DNA from: Thiomicrorhabdus sp965602805
GTDB lineage: Bacteria > Pseudomonadota > Gammaproteobacteria > Thiomicrospirales > Thiomicrospiraceae
NCBI GenBank assembly: GCA_965602805.1
Contig: CBFCZK010000003.1
Coordinates: 62,001 to 126,000 of the forward strand
Reading direction: 5' to 3'
Length of the DNA stretch: 64,000 nucleotides
Made by a program: the position numbers and the translations under genes. Under the pieces are notes generated by a model. That model ran no database searches and was not told the origin of the DNA. It was given only the letters and a program-made list of their open reading frames with translations. Positions 8,586 through 18,605 of the stretch are shown here, piece after piece. How positions within the stretch are numbered: position 1 is the stretch's first letter; every line of letters starts with the position of its first letter.

Positions 8586-9710
8586 TCAATCGGTCAAAAC
8601 AAGGTTGTCGCGATGAATAAGGGATTCATCGTCAATATAACCCAAGATAGGCTCAATTTGACTATTTGGCTGGCCAAGTAATTTTGCAGATTCGTTCGCA
8701 GGATAGTTAATTAATCCACGCGCCACTTCATGCCCTGATTCGTCGTAACAAACGACCATCTCACCCCGTTGAAACGAGCCGCGCTGAGATTTAACACCTA
8801 TCGGCAACAAGCTCTTACCAGAGGACTGAATCATCTCAACAGCCCCCTTGTCTAAAACTAACGTACCCTTGGCTTGCAAGTGACCCGCGAGCCATTGTTG
8901 GCGTGCCGTTAAAGGTTCTAAATCAGGAACCAATAAGGTTCCAAACGCCTCGCCCTTAAACAATTTAGGCAAAATATCAGGCTCACGACCAGAGGCAATC
9001 AAAGTGGCTGTTCCTGAGCGAGCGGCACGCTTAGCGGCCATGACCTTGGTATACATGCCACCCTTACCCAAAGCACCGCCTTCTGGACTGGCCATCGCTT
9101 CAATGTCTTTACGACTTACATGAGCCTCGCTAATGAGCTGAGCATGCGGATTCTGACGAGGGTTGTCATCATACAAACCATTCTGATCTGTCAAAATCAC
9201 CATTACATCAGCCGAGATTAGATTTGCTGTTAATGCCCCTAACGTATCATTATCGCCAAAACAGATTTCATCGGTCACAACGGCATCATTTTCATTAATA
9301 ATAGGCACAACGCTGTATTCTAAAAGGGTTTCAATGGTGTTTTTGACATTTAAGTAACGCTTACGATTCGACAAATCATCATGCGTCATTAAAATTTGAG
9401 CGGACTGAATAGAAAATTCAGCAAACTGGGATTCGTAGGCTTGAATCAAACCCATCTGACCTACAGACGCGGCGGCCTGCAGTTCATTTAAAGCAGAAGG
9501 ACGCGATGTCCAACCTAGACGTTTCATGCCTTCAGCAATCGAACCTGAAGAGACTAAAACAACCTCAACCCCCTGTTGCTTGAGCGTCACCATTTGGGCA
9601 ACCCACTGAGCCAGGGCAACTTTATTTAAACCTTGACCATCATCCGTCAGTAAGGCACTGCCGATTTTGATGACCCAACGTTTTGTATTTTTTAACTCTT
9701 CACGATTCAT
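8586..9710 (-). CDS. proB: Glutamate 5-kinase with PUA domain
   Basis: The 374-residue enzyme phosphorylates glutamate with ATP, the first step of proline biosynthesis. The amino-acid kinase domain (about 1-255) shows KIGSALLTDDG, LVSSGSIAEGMKRLG and the NENDAVVTDEICFGDND block. The C-terminal segment (about 275-355) is the PUA domain of long ProB forms. Its 67-base distance from obgE and shared strand suggest an obgE-proB transcript. proA is not in the window. Confidence 0.95.
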   Translation of the reverse strand: MNREELKNTKRWVIKIGSALLTDDGQGLNKVALAQWVAQMVTLKQQGVEVVLVSSGSIAEGMKRLGWTSRPSALNELQAAASVGQMGLIQAYESQFAEFSIQSAQILMTHDDLSNRKRYLNVKNTIETLLEYSVVPIINENDAVVTDEICFGDNDTLGALTANLISADVMVILTDQNGLYDDNPRQNPHAQLISEAHVSRKDIEAMASPEGGALGKGGMYTKVMAAKRAARSGTATLIASGREPDILPKLFKGEAFGTLLVPDLEPLTARQQWLAGHLQAKGTLVLDKGAVEMIQSSGKSLLPIGVKSQRGSFQRGEMVVCYDESGHEVARGLINYPANESAKLLGQPNSQIEPILGYIDDESLIHRDNLVLTD

Positions 9711-9777
9711 TTTGTAACCAAACGCGTTAAATTAGAACGTCTAAAGTAGACCTTAGAGCGAGCAGAAAAATGCGACC

Positions 9778-10848
9778 TTAAAAATCAAAATCTTCTTCGA
9801 CCGTGGCACGAACAGGTGCAACTTCTTCAGTCATTTCCATACGATTTTGCTCTAAAGCATAAGCGATGTCATTCACCAATTTAGTGGTTCCGTCACGCAT
9901 AACTGCAGAGATTTGGTAAACAGGGCCTTGCCAATCCACTTCAGCGACAATGCTATCACAAAGCTCCTTGGTCTCTTCTGGCAACAGCAAATCCGTTTTA
10001 TTCAAAACCAACCAGCGTTCTTTACCGGCCAACACTTCACTGTATTTCTCAAGCTCTTTCTGAATAATACGAATCTCTTCAGCTGGATCAGTGTCATCCA
10101 TCGGCGCGATATCGACCACATGTAATAAGAGACCAGTACGTGATAAATGCTTTAAGAACTGCAAACCTAAACCGGCACCTTCTGCAGCACCTTCGATGAT
10201 ACCTGGAATATCCGCCATGACGAAACTGGTTTCAGGGGAAACACTGACCACCCCTAAATTAGGGTATAAGGTTGTGAACGGATAGTTCGCCACTTTTGGA
10301 CGTGCCGCAGAGACCGCCGTAATCAAACTCGACTTACCAGCATTAGGCATTCCTAGCAGACCCACGTCCGCTAAAACAATCAGCTCAAGCAGTAAATTAC
10401 GCTCGTCACCATCCTCACCCGTTGTACATTGACGAGGTGTACGGTTACGACTGCTCTTAAAGTGGATATTGCCTAAACCATGACGACCACCTTGTGCGAC
10501 CAATAACTGCTGGCCATGTTCGGTTAAATCACCCATGACTTCGTCAGCATCAACATCTCTTATTTTAGTCCCTACCGGCACTTTAATAATCAACGTTTCA
10601 CCAGCACAACCTGTTTTTTGCTGACCCATGCCGGCTTGACCGTTTTGAGCTTTATAGTTTTTGGTAAAACGAAAATCAACCAAGGTATTCAGGTTAAAAT
10701 CAGCTTGCAGAACAACGCTGCCGCCATCTCCACCATCACCGCCGTTAGGCCCACCAAATGGAATGAACTTTTCGCGACGAAAGCTCGCCACACCGTTTCC
10801 ACCACGACCTGCTTCTACATGAATGGACGACTCATCTACGAATTGCAT
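9778..10848 (-). CDS. obgE: Obg family ribosome-associated GTPase
   Basis: The 356-residue GTPase acts in 50S ribosome maturation. The glycine-rich Obg fold fills residues 1-158 (GGNGVASFRREKFIPFGGPNGGDGG region). The G domain follows, with P-loop GMPNAGKSSL near 165, DIPGIIEGAAEG as switch II, and NKTD. The C-terminal tail is short and acidic. The position downstream of rplU-rpmA is the conserved arrangement, here separated from rpmA by a terminator at 10988-11017. Confidence 0.97.
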   Translation of the reverse strand: MQFVDESSIHVEAGRGGNGVASFRREKFIPFGGPNGGDGGDGGSVVLQADFNLNTLVDFRFTKNYKAQNGQAGMGQQKTGCAGETLIIKVPVGTKIRDVDADEVMGDLTEHGQQLLVAQGGRHGLGNIHFKSSRNRTPRQCTTGEDGDERNLLLELIVLADVGLLGMPNAGKSSLITAVSAARPKVANYPFTTLYPNLGVVSVSPETSFVMADIPGIIEGAAEGAGLGLQFLKHLSRTGLLLHVVDIAPMDDTDPAEEIRIIQKELEKYSEVLAGKERWLVLNKTDLLLPEETKELCDSIVAEVDWQGPVYQISAVMRDGTTKLVNDIAYALEQNRMEMTEEVAPVRATVEEDFDF

Positions 10849-10987
10849 GTTATTCCCTTTTCTCAGTCAATTAACGTCTCAGCATTTGTTATAAACGCAG
10901 AGCGACTTATTTTATCAAAACCTTGCCACCCAAGTGACAATACCCATCAATAATGAGCTTTAGTTTCGTTGTTTTTTATCTACAAAC

Positions 10988-11017
10988 AAAAACGCCCCGT
11001 CAATGCGGGGCGTTTTT
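10988..11017 (-). terminator. Intrinsic terminator after rpmA
   Basis: CGCCCCG and CGGGGCG pair around a six-base TCAATG loop, flanked by five A and five T. It lies 20 bases past the rpmA stop, between rpmA and obgE, so obgE probably also has its own promoter. Confidence 0.85.
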
Positions 11018-11036
11018 AGATAAGTTGAAACTGAAA

Positions 11037-11294
11037 TTATTCAGTAACAATCGTTACGAAAGTACGTAATGGCTTACCTTTATTAACAAACGCAACCGCG
11101 CCGTCTGCTTTAGCGAATAAGGTATCATCCTTACCACGACCAACGTTTACACCTGGATGAAACTTAGTTCCACGCTGACGAACGATGATGCTTCCTGCAG
11201 AAACTTGCTCACCACCGAATGCTTTAACGCCTAGGCGTTTGGCATTGGAGTCGCGACCGTTTTTAGTACTACCTGCTGCTTTCTTATGAGCCAT
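11037..11294 (-). CDS. rpmA: 50S ribosomal protein L27
   Basis: The 85-residue protein starts MAHKKAAGSTKNGRDSN and contains GGEQVSAGSIIVRQRGTKFHPG, the L27 signature. Its N-terminal tail reaches the peptidyl-transferase centre in known ribosomes. It follows rplU by about 69 bases, forming the rplU-rpmA pair. Confidence 0.98.
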   Translation of the reverse strand: MAHKKAAGSTKNGRDSNAKRLGVKAFGGEQVSAGSIIVRQRGTKFHPGVNVGRGKDDTLFAKADGAVAFVNKGKPLRTFVTIVTE

Positions 11295-11363
11295 GGTATA
11301 GTCCTTTTATTGACAGTGTTACCCCCTATTAAGAAGTAACCCCTGTTTCGATTCAATTATGAT

Positions 11364-11678
11364 TTAAGCTGAAATCTTACCGATTTTTACTTCAGTATAG
11401 TTCTGGCGGTGGCCTTGCTTAGTTTTAGATCGGTTCTTACGACGACGGAATTTGATGATGGTTACTTTCTTGCCACGACCGTTTGATTCAACAGTTGCTG
11501 CAATTTTTGCACCTTCAACAAAAGGCGTGCCGATTTTAATATCAGCGCCTTCACCAATCATCAATACTTCGTCAAATTCAACTGCATCACCAGCTTCTGC
11601 ATTTAAAGACTCAATGCGTAGAGTTTGACCTTCACGAACTCGATATTGCTTACCACCGGTTTTAATTACCGCATACAT
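11364..11678 (-). CDS. rplU: 50S ribosomal protein L21
   Basis: The 104-residue protein opens MYAVIKTGGKQYRVREGQ and ends with the KFRRRKNRSKTKQGHRQ basic block, both typical of L21. It is the first gene of the rplU-rpmA operon and is divergent from ispB, the usual arrangement in gammaproteobacteria. Confidence 0.98.
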   Translation of the reverse strand: MYAVIKTGGKQYRVREGQTLRIESLNAEAGDAVEFDEVLMIGEGADIKIGTPFVEGAKIAATVESNGRGKKVTIIKFRRRKNRSKTKQGHRQNYTEVKIGKISA

Positions 11679-12033
11679 GGAACTTCTCCCGGATTTTTAA
11701 TAAATTCTGTTATACAGCCGCAAATTGCGACAAAGGCGGGATTATATAGACTTTTTAATAGTAGGTCAAAACAAATTAACGCTTTTTTTTAAAAATAACC
11801 AGGCCTGGCCAATTTAATATAAATGACAGGAGGCTCCTTATTAACCAAGCCCACCTAACAGACTGATAATTATACTCTATTCAAACAACTCATGCCTGCA
11901 TTCACAACAACGCTCAGTATAATCAAACCATTCAATTTTTTGATGTTGCCATGCAAATACTAGCGTCCTTAAGCTATTCATACTAAAATAGCGCCTTTCA
12001 CTCTTTTGATATAAATAAACTGCCTTGAAATCC
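11679..12033. other. Divergent promoter region rplU/ispB with a palindrome copy
   Basis: This 355-base gap must hold the promoters of rplU (minus) and ispB (plus). A copy of the repeated palindrome, core CCAGGCCTGG at 11799-11808, lies in it with a weaker right flank (GGCC instead of GGTC). Nothing else could be identified. Confidence 0.7.
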
Positions 12034-12999
12034 ATGACCCTTACCGACATCAACACCCTTATTCAGAATGACATACAAGCCGTCAATCAACTTATCATTG
12101 ACCGCCTATCTTCTGATGTTGTCCTAATCAACCAAATTGGCCACTATATTATTAATAGCGGCGGTAAGAGATTGCGTCCATTATTAGTATTATTGTCAGC
12201 ACGAGCATGCGGCTACCAAGGTACGGACCATCATTTGATGGCAGCGGTGATTGAGTTCATCCATACCTCTACCTTATTACATGATGATGTCGTTGATGAA
12301 TCCGATACACGTCGTGGCAACAAAACTGCTAATGAAGTATGGGGCAATGCCGCCAGTGTATTAGTCGGTGACTTCTTATATTCGCGTTCATTTGAAATGA
12401 TGGTTGAGCCTGGACAGATGAGAATTATGCAAGTTATGTCGGAAGCGACCAATGTGATTGCGGAAGGCGAAGTTCTACAACTGCTCAACTGCCATGATGC
12501 CGATACGACTCAAGAACGTTATATGGAAGTTATCCACCGTAAAACTGCAAAACTCTTTGAAGCCGCAACCCAGATGGGACCGATTCTAGCCAACCAACCA
12601 GCGCTAGAGTCGGCGTTCATCGCTTATGGCCGCCATTTAGGCGCCGCTTTCCAGCTCATTGATGATGTCTTAGATTACACGGCAAATGAAACTGAACTGG
12701 GTAAAAATATCGGTGATGATTTAGCGGAAGGCAAACCAACTCTGCCATTGATATACAGCCTTGAGAACGGTTCAGATGCCGAAAAATCTATTATTCGACG
12801 CGCGATTGAAAGTGAAGGAATCGCACTACTTTCGGAAGTGACTGAAATTATCAAAAATTCTGGTGCGATAGACTACACCAAGGAGATTGCTCAAAATGAA
12901 GCCGAACTTGCGAAACAATCGTTAGCACCTTTAGCGGATAGTGAGTTTAAATTTGCGCTCAACGCCCTGGCCGATCTCGCGGTGAACCGCTCGCACTAA
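12034..12999 (+). CDS. ispB: Polyprenyl (octaprenyl) diphosphate synthase
   Basis: The 321-residue enzyme extends farnesyl diphosphate with isopentenyl units to make the ubiquinone side chain. Both aspartate-rich metal sites are present: HDDVVDESDTRRG near residues 84-96 and LIDDVLDYT near 210-218, and GGKRLRP lies near residue 47. An upstream in-frame TTG at 12025 exists, but the ATG at 12034 starts the usual MTLTDI N-terminus, so I chose it. The chain length is inferred from gene context (rplU-rpmA-obgE neighbours), not from sequence alone. Confidence 0.93.
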   Translation: MTLTDINTLIQNDIQAVNQLIIDRLSSDVVLINQIGHYIINSGGKRLRPLLVLLSARACGYQGTDHHLMAAVIEFIHTSTLLHDDVVDESDTRRGNKTANEVWGNAASVLVGDFLYSRSFEMMVEPGQMRIMQVMSEATNVIAEGEVLQLLNCHDADTTQERYMEVIHRKTAKLFEAATQMGPILANQPALESAFIAYGRHLGAAFQLIDDVLDYTANETELGKNIGDDLAEGKPTLPLIYSLENGSDAEKSIIRRAIESEGIALLSEVTEIIKNSGAIDYTKEIAQNEAELAKQSLAPLADSEFKFALNALADLAVNRSH

Positions 13000-13112
13000 G
13001 CGCATCAATCGACTCTCTTTCTCACCTAGAAGATAGACGACCTATGAGTCAAAATGGCTAAAGCCCCGCTAACGGCCTAGTAGAAGACCGTTCAAAATGA
13101 TTGGCTATCACT

Positions 13113-13727
13113 TTAACGCGAATACACTCTTCTTGAATTTTTCTGGGTGAACTTATCTAAAGCGCGCTGAATTTCATCTGCCTCTTGCTGAGCAATCTGC
13201 TCCTCAATTTTAAGCCTTAACTCTTCCTGCTCTTGAGCAACAACACGTTTATACAGATCCAGATTACTCAACTTAGTTTTATCCCAGTCAATACGACGCA
13301 TTAACCAGCGAACCATAAAGCGCACTACATGACATTGATCATGACTGGCGTAGATACGCTCTGACCTAGGCCTTAAACCATGCATACGCTCGACAATAAT
13401 CAATTGCTCTTGCGAATCGGGACGGATTCGTAGAAAGCCACTATTATCCTCGTCAAAACTGGTGCTGTAATAAACTCGCACCACTTTATCCATACTAAAA
13501 ACGGCTTTCGCCAGAATGGTCGACTCATGTTTTCCATTCATACCCACGGTATGAATAAATATATTCTGCGACATTATCTGCCTAAAAAAACCTTCAACCT
13601 CATCAAACTGAACATCTTGATGGCTTTCCGAGGCTTCAGAGATACCTGCTTGTATCTCTTCGGCACGTCTTTCTAAACGTTTAAAAAAGTACCTTACCGC
13701 GGGTGCCAAAGTTTTATCGTTTTTCAT
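13113..13727 (-). CDS. Conserved-looking hypothetical protein, 204 aa
   Basis: I do not recognise this protein. It is soluble and charged. The N-terminal third looks helical (VRYFFKRLERRAEEIQAG), the middle has beta-like stretches (NIFIHTVGMNG, RVYYSTSFDEDN, QLIIVERMHGLRPRSERIY) followed by MVRWLMRRIDWDKTKL, and the last 55 residues form a glutamate/glutamine-rich coiled coil ending in a basic tail. No signal peptide or membrane helix. It stands alone between ispB and the copper ATPase, with 110- to 260-base gaps on each side. Confidence 0.7.
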   Translation of the reverse strand: MKNDKTLAPAVRYFFKRLERRAEEIQAGISEASESHQDVQFDEVEGFFRQIMSQNIFIHTVGMNGKHESTILAKAVFSMDKVVRVYYSTSFDEDNSGFLRIRPDSQEQLIIVERMHGLRPRSERIYASHDQCHVVRFMVRWLMRRIDWDKTKLSNLDLYKRVVAQEQEELRLKIEEQIAQQEADEIQRALDKFTQKNSRRVYSR

Positions 13728-13855
13728 TTAGTGAATACCTCTAAATAAGGTATCGACCAAATGCCTCAAACATTAACGTTATTCGTATAAATATTACGAG
13801 AGAGATTAACACGAGTCGATGTATGGCTATCAAAGGTTAAAATTACTGGGTAATA

Positions 13856-13867
13856 ACCAAGCCTAGT
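13856..13867. repeat. Degenerate copy of the repeated palindrome
   Basis: AACCAAGCCTAGTG resembles AACCAGGCCTGGTG with substitutions in each half. It lies upstream of the 13113-13727 gene and downstream of the copper ATPase, matching the intergenic preference of the family. Confidence 0.5.
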
Positions 13868-13984
13868 GAATTTTTAAAAGCCATATTTAGCTTACTCAAT
13901 ACCGTCATTGCAGATACAAAACCGGTTTAATAAACCACTTATTGCAACGGATATTCTGCTCAAATCATTCTGTTAAAAACAGCT

Positions 13985-16330
13985 TTATAACCTCACCTTT
14001 TTTAATCGCAGAGCATTACCAATGACCGAAACAGAGCTAAAACTCATCGCCACCGCGGCAATCATTGGAGAGAGTAACATACCAAAAACAGGATATAGAA
14101 TACCTGCTGCAATCGGTACGCTGGCGGCATTGTAGGCAAAAGCAAAGAATAAGTTTTGGCGAATATTTGTCATCGCGGCCTTACTTAACTTTCGTGCTCG
14201 GACAATGCCTCTTAAATCACCTTGCACCAATGTTATGCCCGCACTCTCCATTGCAACATCCGTACCTGTTCCCATAGCAATCCCCACATGAGATTGTGCC
14301 AAAGCGGGTGCGTCATTCACACCATCTCCCGCCATCGCAACAATATGACCATCGGCTTGAAATTTTTGAATCCACTGCGCTTTTTCATCGGGCAATACGC
14401 CAGCCTCGACCTGGTCGATCTGCAATTCTGAAGCAACCGCATGAGCGGTTATTTCGCTATCACCCGTTAACATTACCACGCGAATACCTTGCTGATGAAG
14501 CGCTTCAATGGCTGCATAACTTGTGGGTTTTATAGGGTCGGCCACCACAACAAACCCTGCAAACTCTTGATTTATTGCTATAAACATGACGGATTGTCCT
14601 TGCGCACGATACGACCTAACCATCTCATTTATACGCGGCAAGTTGATTTTAAGGCTTGCCATTAACAGATTATTACCAATCGCGATATGTTTCTGTTGAA
14701 CCTCGCCTGAAACACCCTTTCCAGCCATTGATTTAAAACTGCTGACGGCAGTAAATTCTAGATTTTGTTCTTCGGCCGCTGCAACGGTTGCCCTGCCTAA
14801 CGGGTGTTCGCTCGCCCGCTCTAAACTCGCTACGAGTTGCAAAACGGTTTGTTGTTCAAAGCCCTGTTCAACCTGTAACTCAATCAATTTCGGCTTACCT
14901 TCGGTTAATGTACCGGTTTTATCAACCACCAAAAGCGTCACTTTTTCCATAACTTCCAAGGCTTCTGCATTTTTGATGAGCACTCCTTGAGTAGCCCCCC
15001 GTCCTGTACCCACCATAATAGAAATAGGCGTCGCTAACCCTAACGCACAAGGACAGGCGATAATAAGTACAGACACGGCACTGACGAGCGCATAAGCCAG
15101 GCTTGGCTCAGGGCCAAACAGCCACCAAACAGTGAATGCAACCATGGAAACTAGCACCACAATCGGCACAAAGTATCCCGCCACCCTATCGACTATTTTT
15201 TGAATCGGCGCACGTGAACGTTGCGCTTGTGAAACCATATCGACAATCTGCGCAAGCAAGCTCTCTTTACCCACTTTTTCAGCCATCATCATTAAACTAC
15301 CGGAACCATTCAAGGTCGCCCCGATTAATCGATCGTTAACGGTCTTCGCCACTGGCAAAGGTTCTCCGGAAACCATCGATTCATCAACATAACTTTGCCC
15401 TTGAGTAATAACGCCATCGACCGGCACTTTATCACCAGGACGAACTCTCAAAATATCGCCAACCTGAACATCCTCTAATGAAACCTCATTTTCGGAACCA
15501 TCCTCAGCGACCTTCCAAGCCGTATTGGGAGCCAAATCTAATAACATTTTGATTGCCGAGTTCGTTTGCGAGCGTGCCTGCAACTCTAGAACCTGTCCCA
15601 ATAAAACCAGTGCGATAATCACTGCTGCGGCCTCAAAATAAACCGCAACCAATCCAGTTTCGGTTTGCATTGTCTGTGGAAAAACGTGCGGTGCTAACAG
15701 CGCAACCAGACTATAGCTCCAAGCAGCGCCCACTCCCATCGCAATAAGGGTAAACATATTCAAATTCCAAGTTTTAACGGAGACCCAGGCGCGCACAAAA
15801 AATGGTGCTCCTCCCCATAAAACAACCGGTGTGGCGAGTACAAACTCAAGCCATTGAATACTGTAAAAACTTAAACTCTCTGGCAGGTATTGCGGCGCTA
15901 AATCCATTATCATCGCCAAGATAAAAACGGGTAAAGCGAATGCCGAGCTAATCCAAAATCGGTAACGCATATTCTTCAGCTCAGGGTCTGCTTGTATTTC
16001 ATTTGCATTTGCACTTGAACTGATTAAGGGTTCAAGTGCCATGCCACAGATAGGACAGTTTCCAGGATGCTTTTGCATCACTTCTGGATGCATTGGACAA
16101 GTATATTGAACATCAGCGACATTTGAAAAGGGGACAGTACCTGGGTACTTAGAAAGCAGCGGAGAGAGGTATTCTTGCGGTTTTTGAGAAAATTTATGCT
16201 GACAATTCTCACTGCAAAAGTGAAATATTTGCCCTTGATAAGATGCGCTAAAAGGTGAGTCCACAGAAACCTCCATGTGACAAACAGGATCCTTAACGCT
16301 TTCAGGAATTTTTATGCGCGAATGCTTCAT
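13985..16330 (-). CDS. copA: Copper-type P1B ATPase with YHS and heavy-metal-binding domains
   Basis: The 781-residue membrane pump exports monovalent copper (possibly silver). Residues about 13-55 form a YHS domain (DPVCHMEVS, FHFCSENCQ). Residues about 78-105 are a short cysteine/methionine metal-binding domain (CPMHPEV, CPICGMALEP). No HMA domain is present. The pump core has TGE-type SGEPLPV, the CPC ion site in IIACPCALGLATP, phosphorylation motif DKTGTLTEGKP, SEHPLGRA and GDGVNDAPAL. The last helices keep YNAASVPIAAG and MSFSSVSVIGNALRL, typical of Cu+ ATPases. A frameshifted SHOCT gene lies directly upstream. Confidence 0.93.
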   Translation of the reverse strand: MKHSRIKIPESVKDPVCHMEVSVDSPFSASYQGQIFHFCSENCQHKFSQKPQEYLSPLLSKYPGTVPFSNVADVQYTCPMHPEVMQKHPGNCPICGMALEPLISSSANANEIQADPELKNMRYRFWISSAFALPVFILAMIMDLAPQYLPESLSFYSIQWLEFVLATPVVLWGGAPFFVRAWVSVKTWNLNMFTLIAMGVGAAWSYSLVALLAPHVFPQTMQTETGLVAVYFEAAAVIIALVLLGQVLELQARSQTNSAIKMLLDLAPNTAWKVAEDGSENEVSLEDVQVGDILRVRPGDKVPVDGVITQGQSYVDESMVSGEPLPVAKTVNDRLIGATLNGSGSLMMMAEKVGKESLLAQIVDMVSQAQRSRAPIQKIVDRVAGYFVPIVVLVSMVAFTVWWLFGPEPSLAYALVSAVSVLIIACPCALGLATPISIMVGTGRGATQGVLIKNAEALEVMEKVTLLVVDKTGTLTEGKPKLIELQVEQGFEQQTVLQLVASLERASEHPLGRATVAAAEEQNLEFTAVSSFKSMAGKGVSGEVQQKHIAIGNNLLMASLKINLPRINEMVRSYRAQGQSVMFIAINQEFAGFVVVADPIKPTSYAAIEALHQQGIRVVMLTGDSEITAHAVASELQIDQVEAGVLPDEKAQWIQKFQADGHIVAMAGDGVNDAPALAQSHVGIAMGTGTDVAMESAGITLVQGDLRGIVRARKLSKAAMTNIRQNLFFAFAYNAASVPIAAGILYPVFGMLLSPMIAAVAMSFSSVSVIGNALRLKKVRL

Positions 16331-16378
16331 AATACCTCCGACACTGAAACTTAGAAGACAAGCTAAGTTAAACCTTTG

Positions 16379-16390
16379 ACTAGGCCTGGT
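16379..16390. repeat. Copy of the repeated palindrome (ACTAGGCCTGGT)
   Basis: One substitution breaks perfect symmetry. The copy lies between the SHOCT gene fragment and the copper ATPase start, about 50 bases upstream of the ATPase ATG on the minus strand. Confidence 0.85.
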
Positions 16391-16429
16391 GGTTTTTAAT
16401 GCCTAGTTTTAGGACGATTGAAATGATTT

Positions 16430-16665
16430 TTATGATTGCAGAGTCTTTTTTCGTTCTTCAAATTCATCTTTTGAAATCTCGCCTTTCGCATAACGTTTTT
16501 TCAAAATATCCATCGCTGCTTCATCGTTACTCGAGGGTTTTACAAATGCCTTAATCAGCATAATTATAATCACTATAAACATCAACCAAAACAACCACAT
16601 ACCACCATCATAACCTCCTAAAAACTATCCATAAATTCATTCATTGTTGCGTATTGCCATTCCAT
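16430..16665 (-). pseudogene. Small SHOCT-domain membrane protein, apparently frameshifted
   Basis: The main reading frame, 16430-16600, gives 56 residues: one membrane helix (MWLFWLMFIVIIIMLI) then a SHOCT domain (LKKRYAKGEISKDEFEERKKTL). Its only in-frame ATG is poorly placed for the ribosome site. Upstream, a strong site (AAGGAAGAGG) precedes an ATG at 16663-16665 that opens 15 codons, MEWQYATMNEFMDSF, ending at TAG 16618-16620. The two frames meet at a run of five T. One extra T would fuse them into a normal-looking protein of about 78 residues with a GGYDGG linker. Either the gene is broken, frameshifting is used, or the run is misread. SHOCT proteins of this type often accompany copper genes (inference from context). 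Confidence 0.7.
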
Positions 16666-16708
16666 AGCACCTCTTCCTTAATTACAGCCAACTAAAAAAA
16701 CGAGTGTT

Positions 16709-18301
16709 TTACCAATGGCTCGAATGAGCAAGCGCCCAGACCTTCTTCCAGCTAACCGGCACACTCTCTTCATTCAGTAAGCATCCCTCCTCTAACTCTG
16801 GAAAGATGTCTGCATAATTTTTAATATCGGTACTACTCACGCGCCTATTAATATCTTTCGCTTGTACCTCACTCGGACTACAAATTCCGGCAGCTGCGAC
16901 AATCTCCATCAGATTGGTGACTACCTTTGCTTGATAACTGGCGACTCGCTTACCTTTTAGATCAATATCTAAGGCTTTATAGCGACTTGGATCTTGTGTC
17001 GCGATACCGGTTGGGCATTTATCGGTATTACAACTTCTAGACTGAACACACCCCAAAGCGAACATCATGCCTCGTGCAGAATTCACCGTATCCGCTCCCA
17101 ATGCTAATAGTCTAAAAACATGAAAGGCTGAAAAAGCTTTACCCGATGCAATCAAACGAATCTCGTCCTTTAAACCAAATCCCACTAAAGCAGAATAGAC
17201 AATATTGACCGCTTCCCTTAAAGGCGTGCCGACCGAATTCGAAAATTCAATCGGTGCAGCACCCGTGCCACCTTCACCCCCGTCTACCGTGATAAAATCG
17301 GGTTTAATACCCGTTTCAACCATCGCCTTACAAATCGCCAAAAAGTCTTCCGGCTTACCCAAACTCAACTTAAAACCAACCGGTTTACCGCCGGAGAGGT
17401 GGCGTAATTGGCTGATAAATTGCAGTAACTCAATCGGTGTAGAAAAGGCCGAATGTGCGGGTGGGGAATCAATATCCACCCCCATTTTAACATTACGAAT
17501 TTGAGCGATTTCCTCAGTCACTTTTGCCGCTGGTAGGATACCACCGTGACCTGGCTTAGCCCCTTGAGAGAGTTTGATTTCAATCATTTTTACATTTGGG
17601 TGTTTTGCATTCTTCTCAAATAAGTCGGTACTAAAACCGCCCTTATTCGTACGACAGGAAAAATAGCCTGTACCAATCTGCCAAACCAAATCACCATTTT
17701 CTTGAAGGTGATAAGGCGACAAACCACCCTCACCAGTATTCTGAAAAAAACCACCGATTTGCGCGCCTCTATTTAACGCCCTAATCGCGTGTTTACTCAA
17801 AGCACCAAAACTCATGGCGGAAATATTAAAAATTGCTGCTTGATAGGGCTGTGTGCAATCTTTACCACCAAACGACACTCGGCAAACTTCTTTCATGACT
17901 GTCTTAGGGATTATTGAATGATTAACCCACTCATAACCCACCCGATAAACATCAAACTGTGTGCCAAATGGCCGGGTATCCCGCATGCCTTTTGCTCTTT
18001 GATAAACCAAAGAACGAAACTCCCGACTCACTGGTGTACCATTAATATCATCTTCTACAAAATACTGTTGAAGCTCAGGCCGAATGGATTCAAAGAGATA
18101 TCTAAAGTGTCCAATAACAGGGTATAAGCGTAGCAAAGTGTGTCTTTTTTGAGCGATATCGTACAATCCTAACGTTATCATCGGTAACCCAAAAGCATAA
18201 AGCCATATTGCATCACTCCAAATAAAAGAGAGTAGATACACCAACAGTACGAATATCACGGACAATGCTAGAAAGAAATGTTTTACGGTCGACATCTTCA
18301 C
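16709..18301 (-). CDS. FMN-binding glutamate synthase-like protein
   Basis: The 530-residue protein has two membrane helices at about residues 8-47 and then the FMN-dependent synthase domain of glutamate synthase (GOGAT). Motifs include FNISAMSFGALS, GEGGLSPYH, LSQGAKPGHGG, TVDGGEGGTGAAP and the iron-sulfur cysteines in CVQSRSCNTDKCPTGIATQDP. It lacks the amidotransferase domain, so it is one of the stand-alone membrane-anchored relatives whose substrate is not firmly known. It is separated from the copper genes by a 43-base gap and is probably its own unit. Confidence 0.85.
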   Translation of the reverse strand: MKMSTVKHFFLALSVIFVLLVYLLSFIWSDAIWLYAFGLPMITLGLYDIAQKRHTLLRLYPVIGHFRYLFESIRPELQQYFVEDDINGTPVSREFRSLVYQRAKGMRDTRPFGTQFDVYRVGYEWVNHSIIPKTVMKEVCRVSFGGKDCTQPYQAAIFNISAMSFGALSKHAIRALNRGAQIGGFFQNTGEGGLSPYHLQENGDLVWQIGTGYFSCRTNKGGFSTDLFEKNAKHPNVKMIEIKLSQGAKPGHGGILPAAKVTEEIAQIRNVKMGVDIDSPPAHSAFSTPIELLQFISQLRHLSGGKPVGFKLSLGKPEDFLAICKAMVETGIKPDFITVDGGEGGTGAAPIEFSNSVGTPLREAVNIVYSALVGFGLKDEIRLIASGKAFSAFHVFRLLALGADTVNSARGMMFALGCVQSRSCNTDKCPTGIATQDPSRYKALDIDLKGKRVASYQAKVVTNLMEIVAAAGICSPSEVQAKDINRRVSSTDIKNYADIFPELEEGCLLNEESVPVSWKKVWALAHSSHW

Positions 18302-18605
18302 CTCACCTTCGAATATTCAGAGCCTTTTTCTGTGCCCGCATAAAGACCTCAGAAAATCCTATTTGCTTTATTTTTAACGCCATCATCACCTTAACCATCA
18401 ATCAAAAAACCTTTAAAAGCGTTTGGAAACAGTTATTTATTGCAATATTAACACCAACCAGGCTATACACAACACACCGAACTCTTAGTAAATCAAGAAC
18501 ACCTAGAAACTTTACTCCTTAAGCTTACCCTTGTCACTCCCCTCCATTCTTGTAGCGTATTTACCAGGATTTCTGGACGTTGTTTAAATACCGCTGTTTA
18601 AAACA

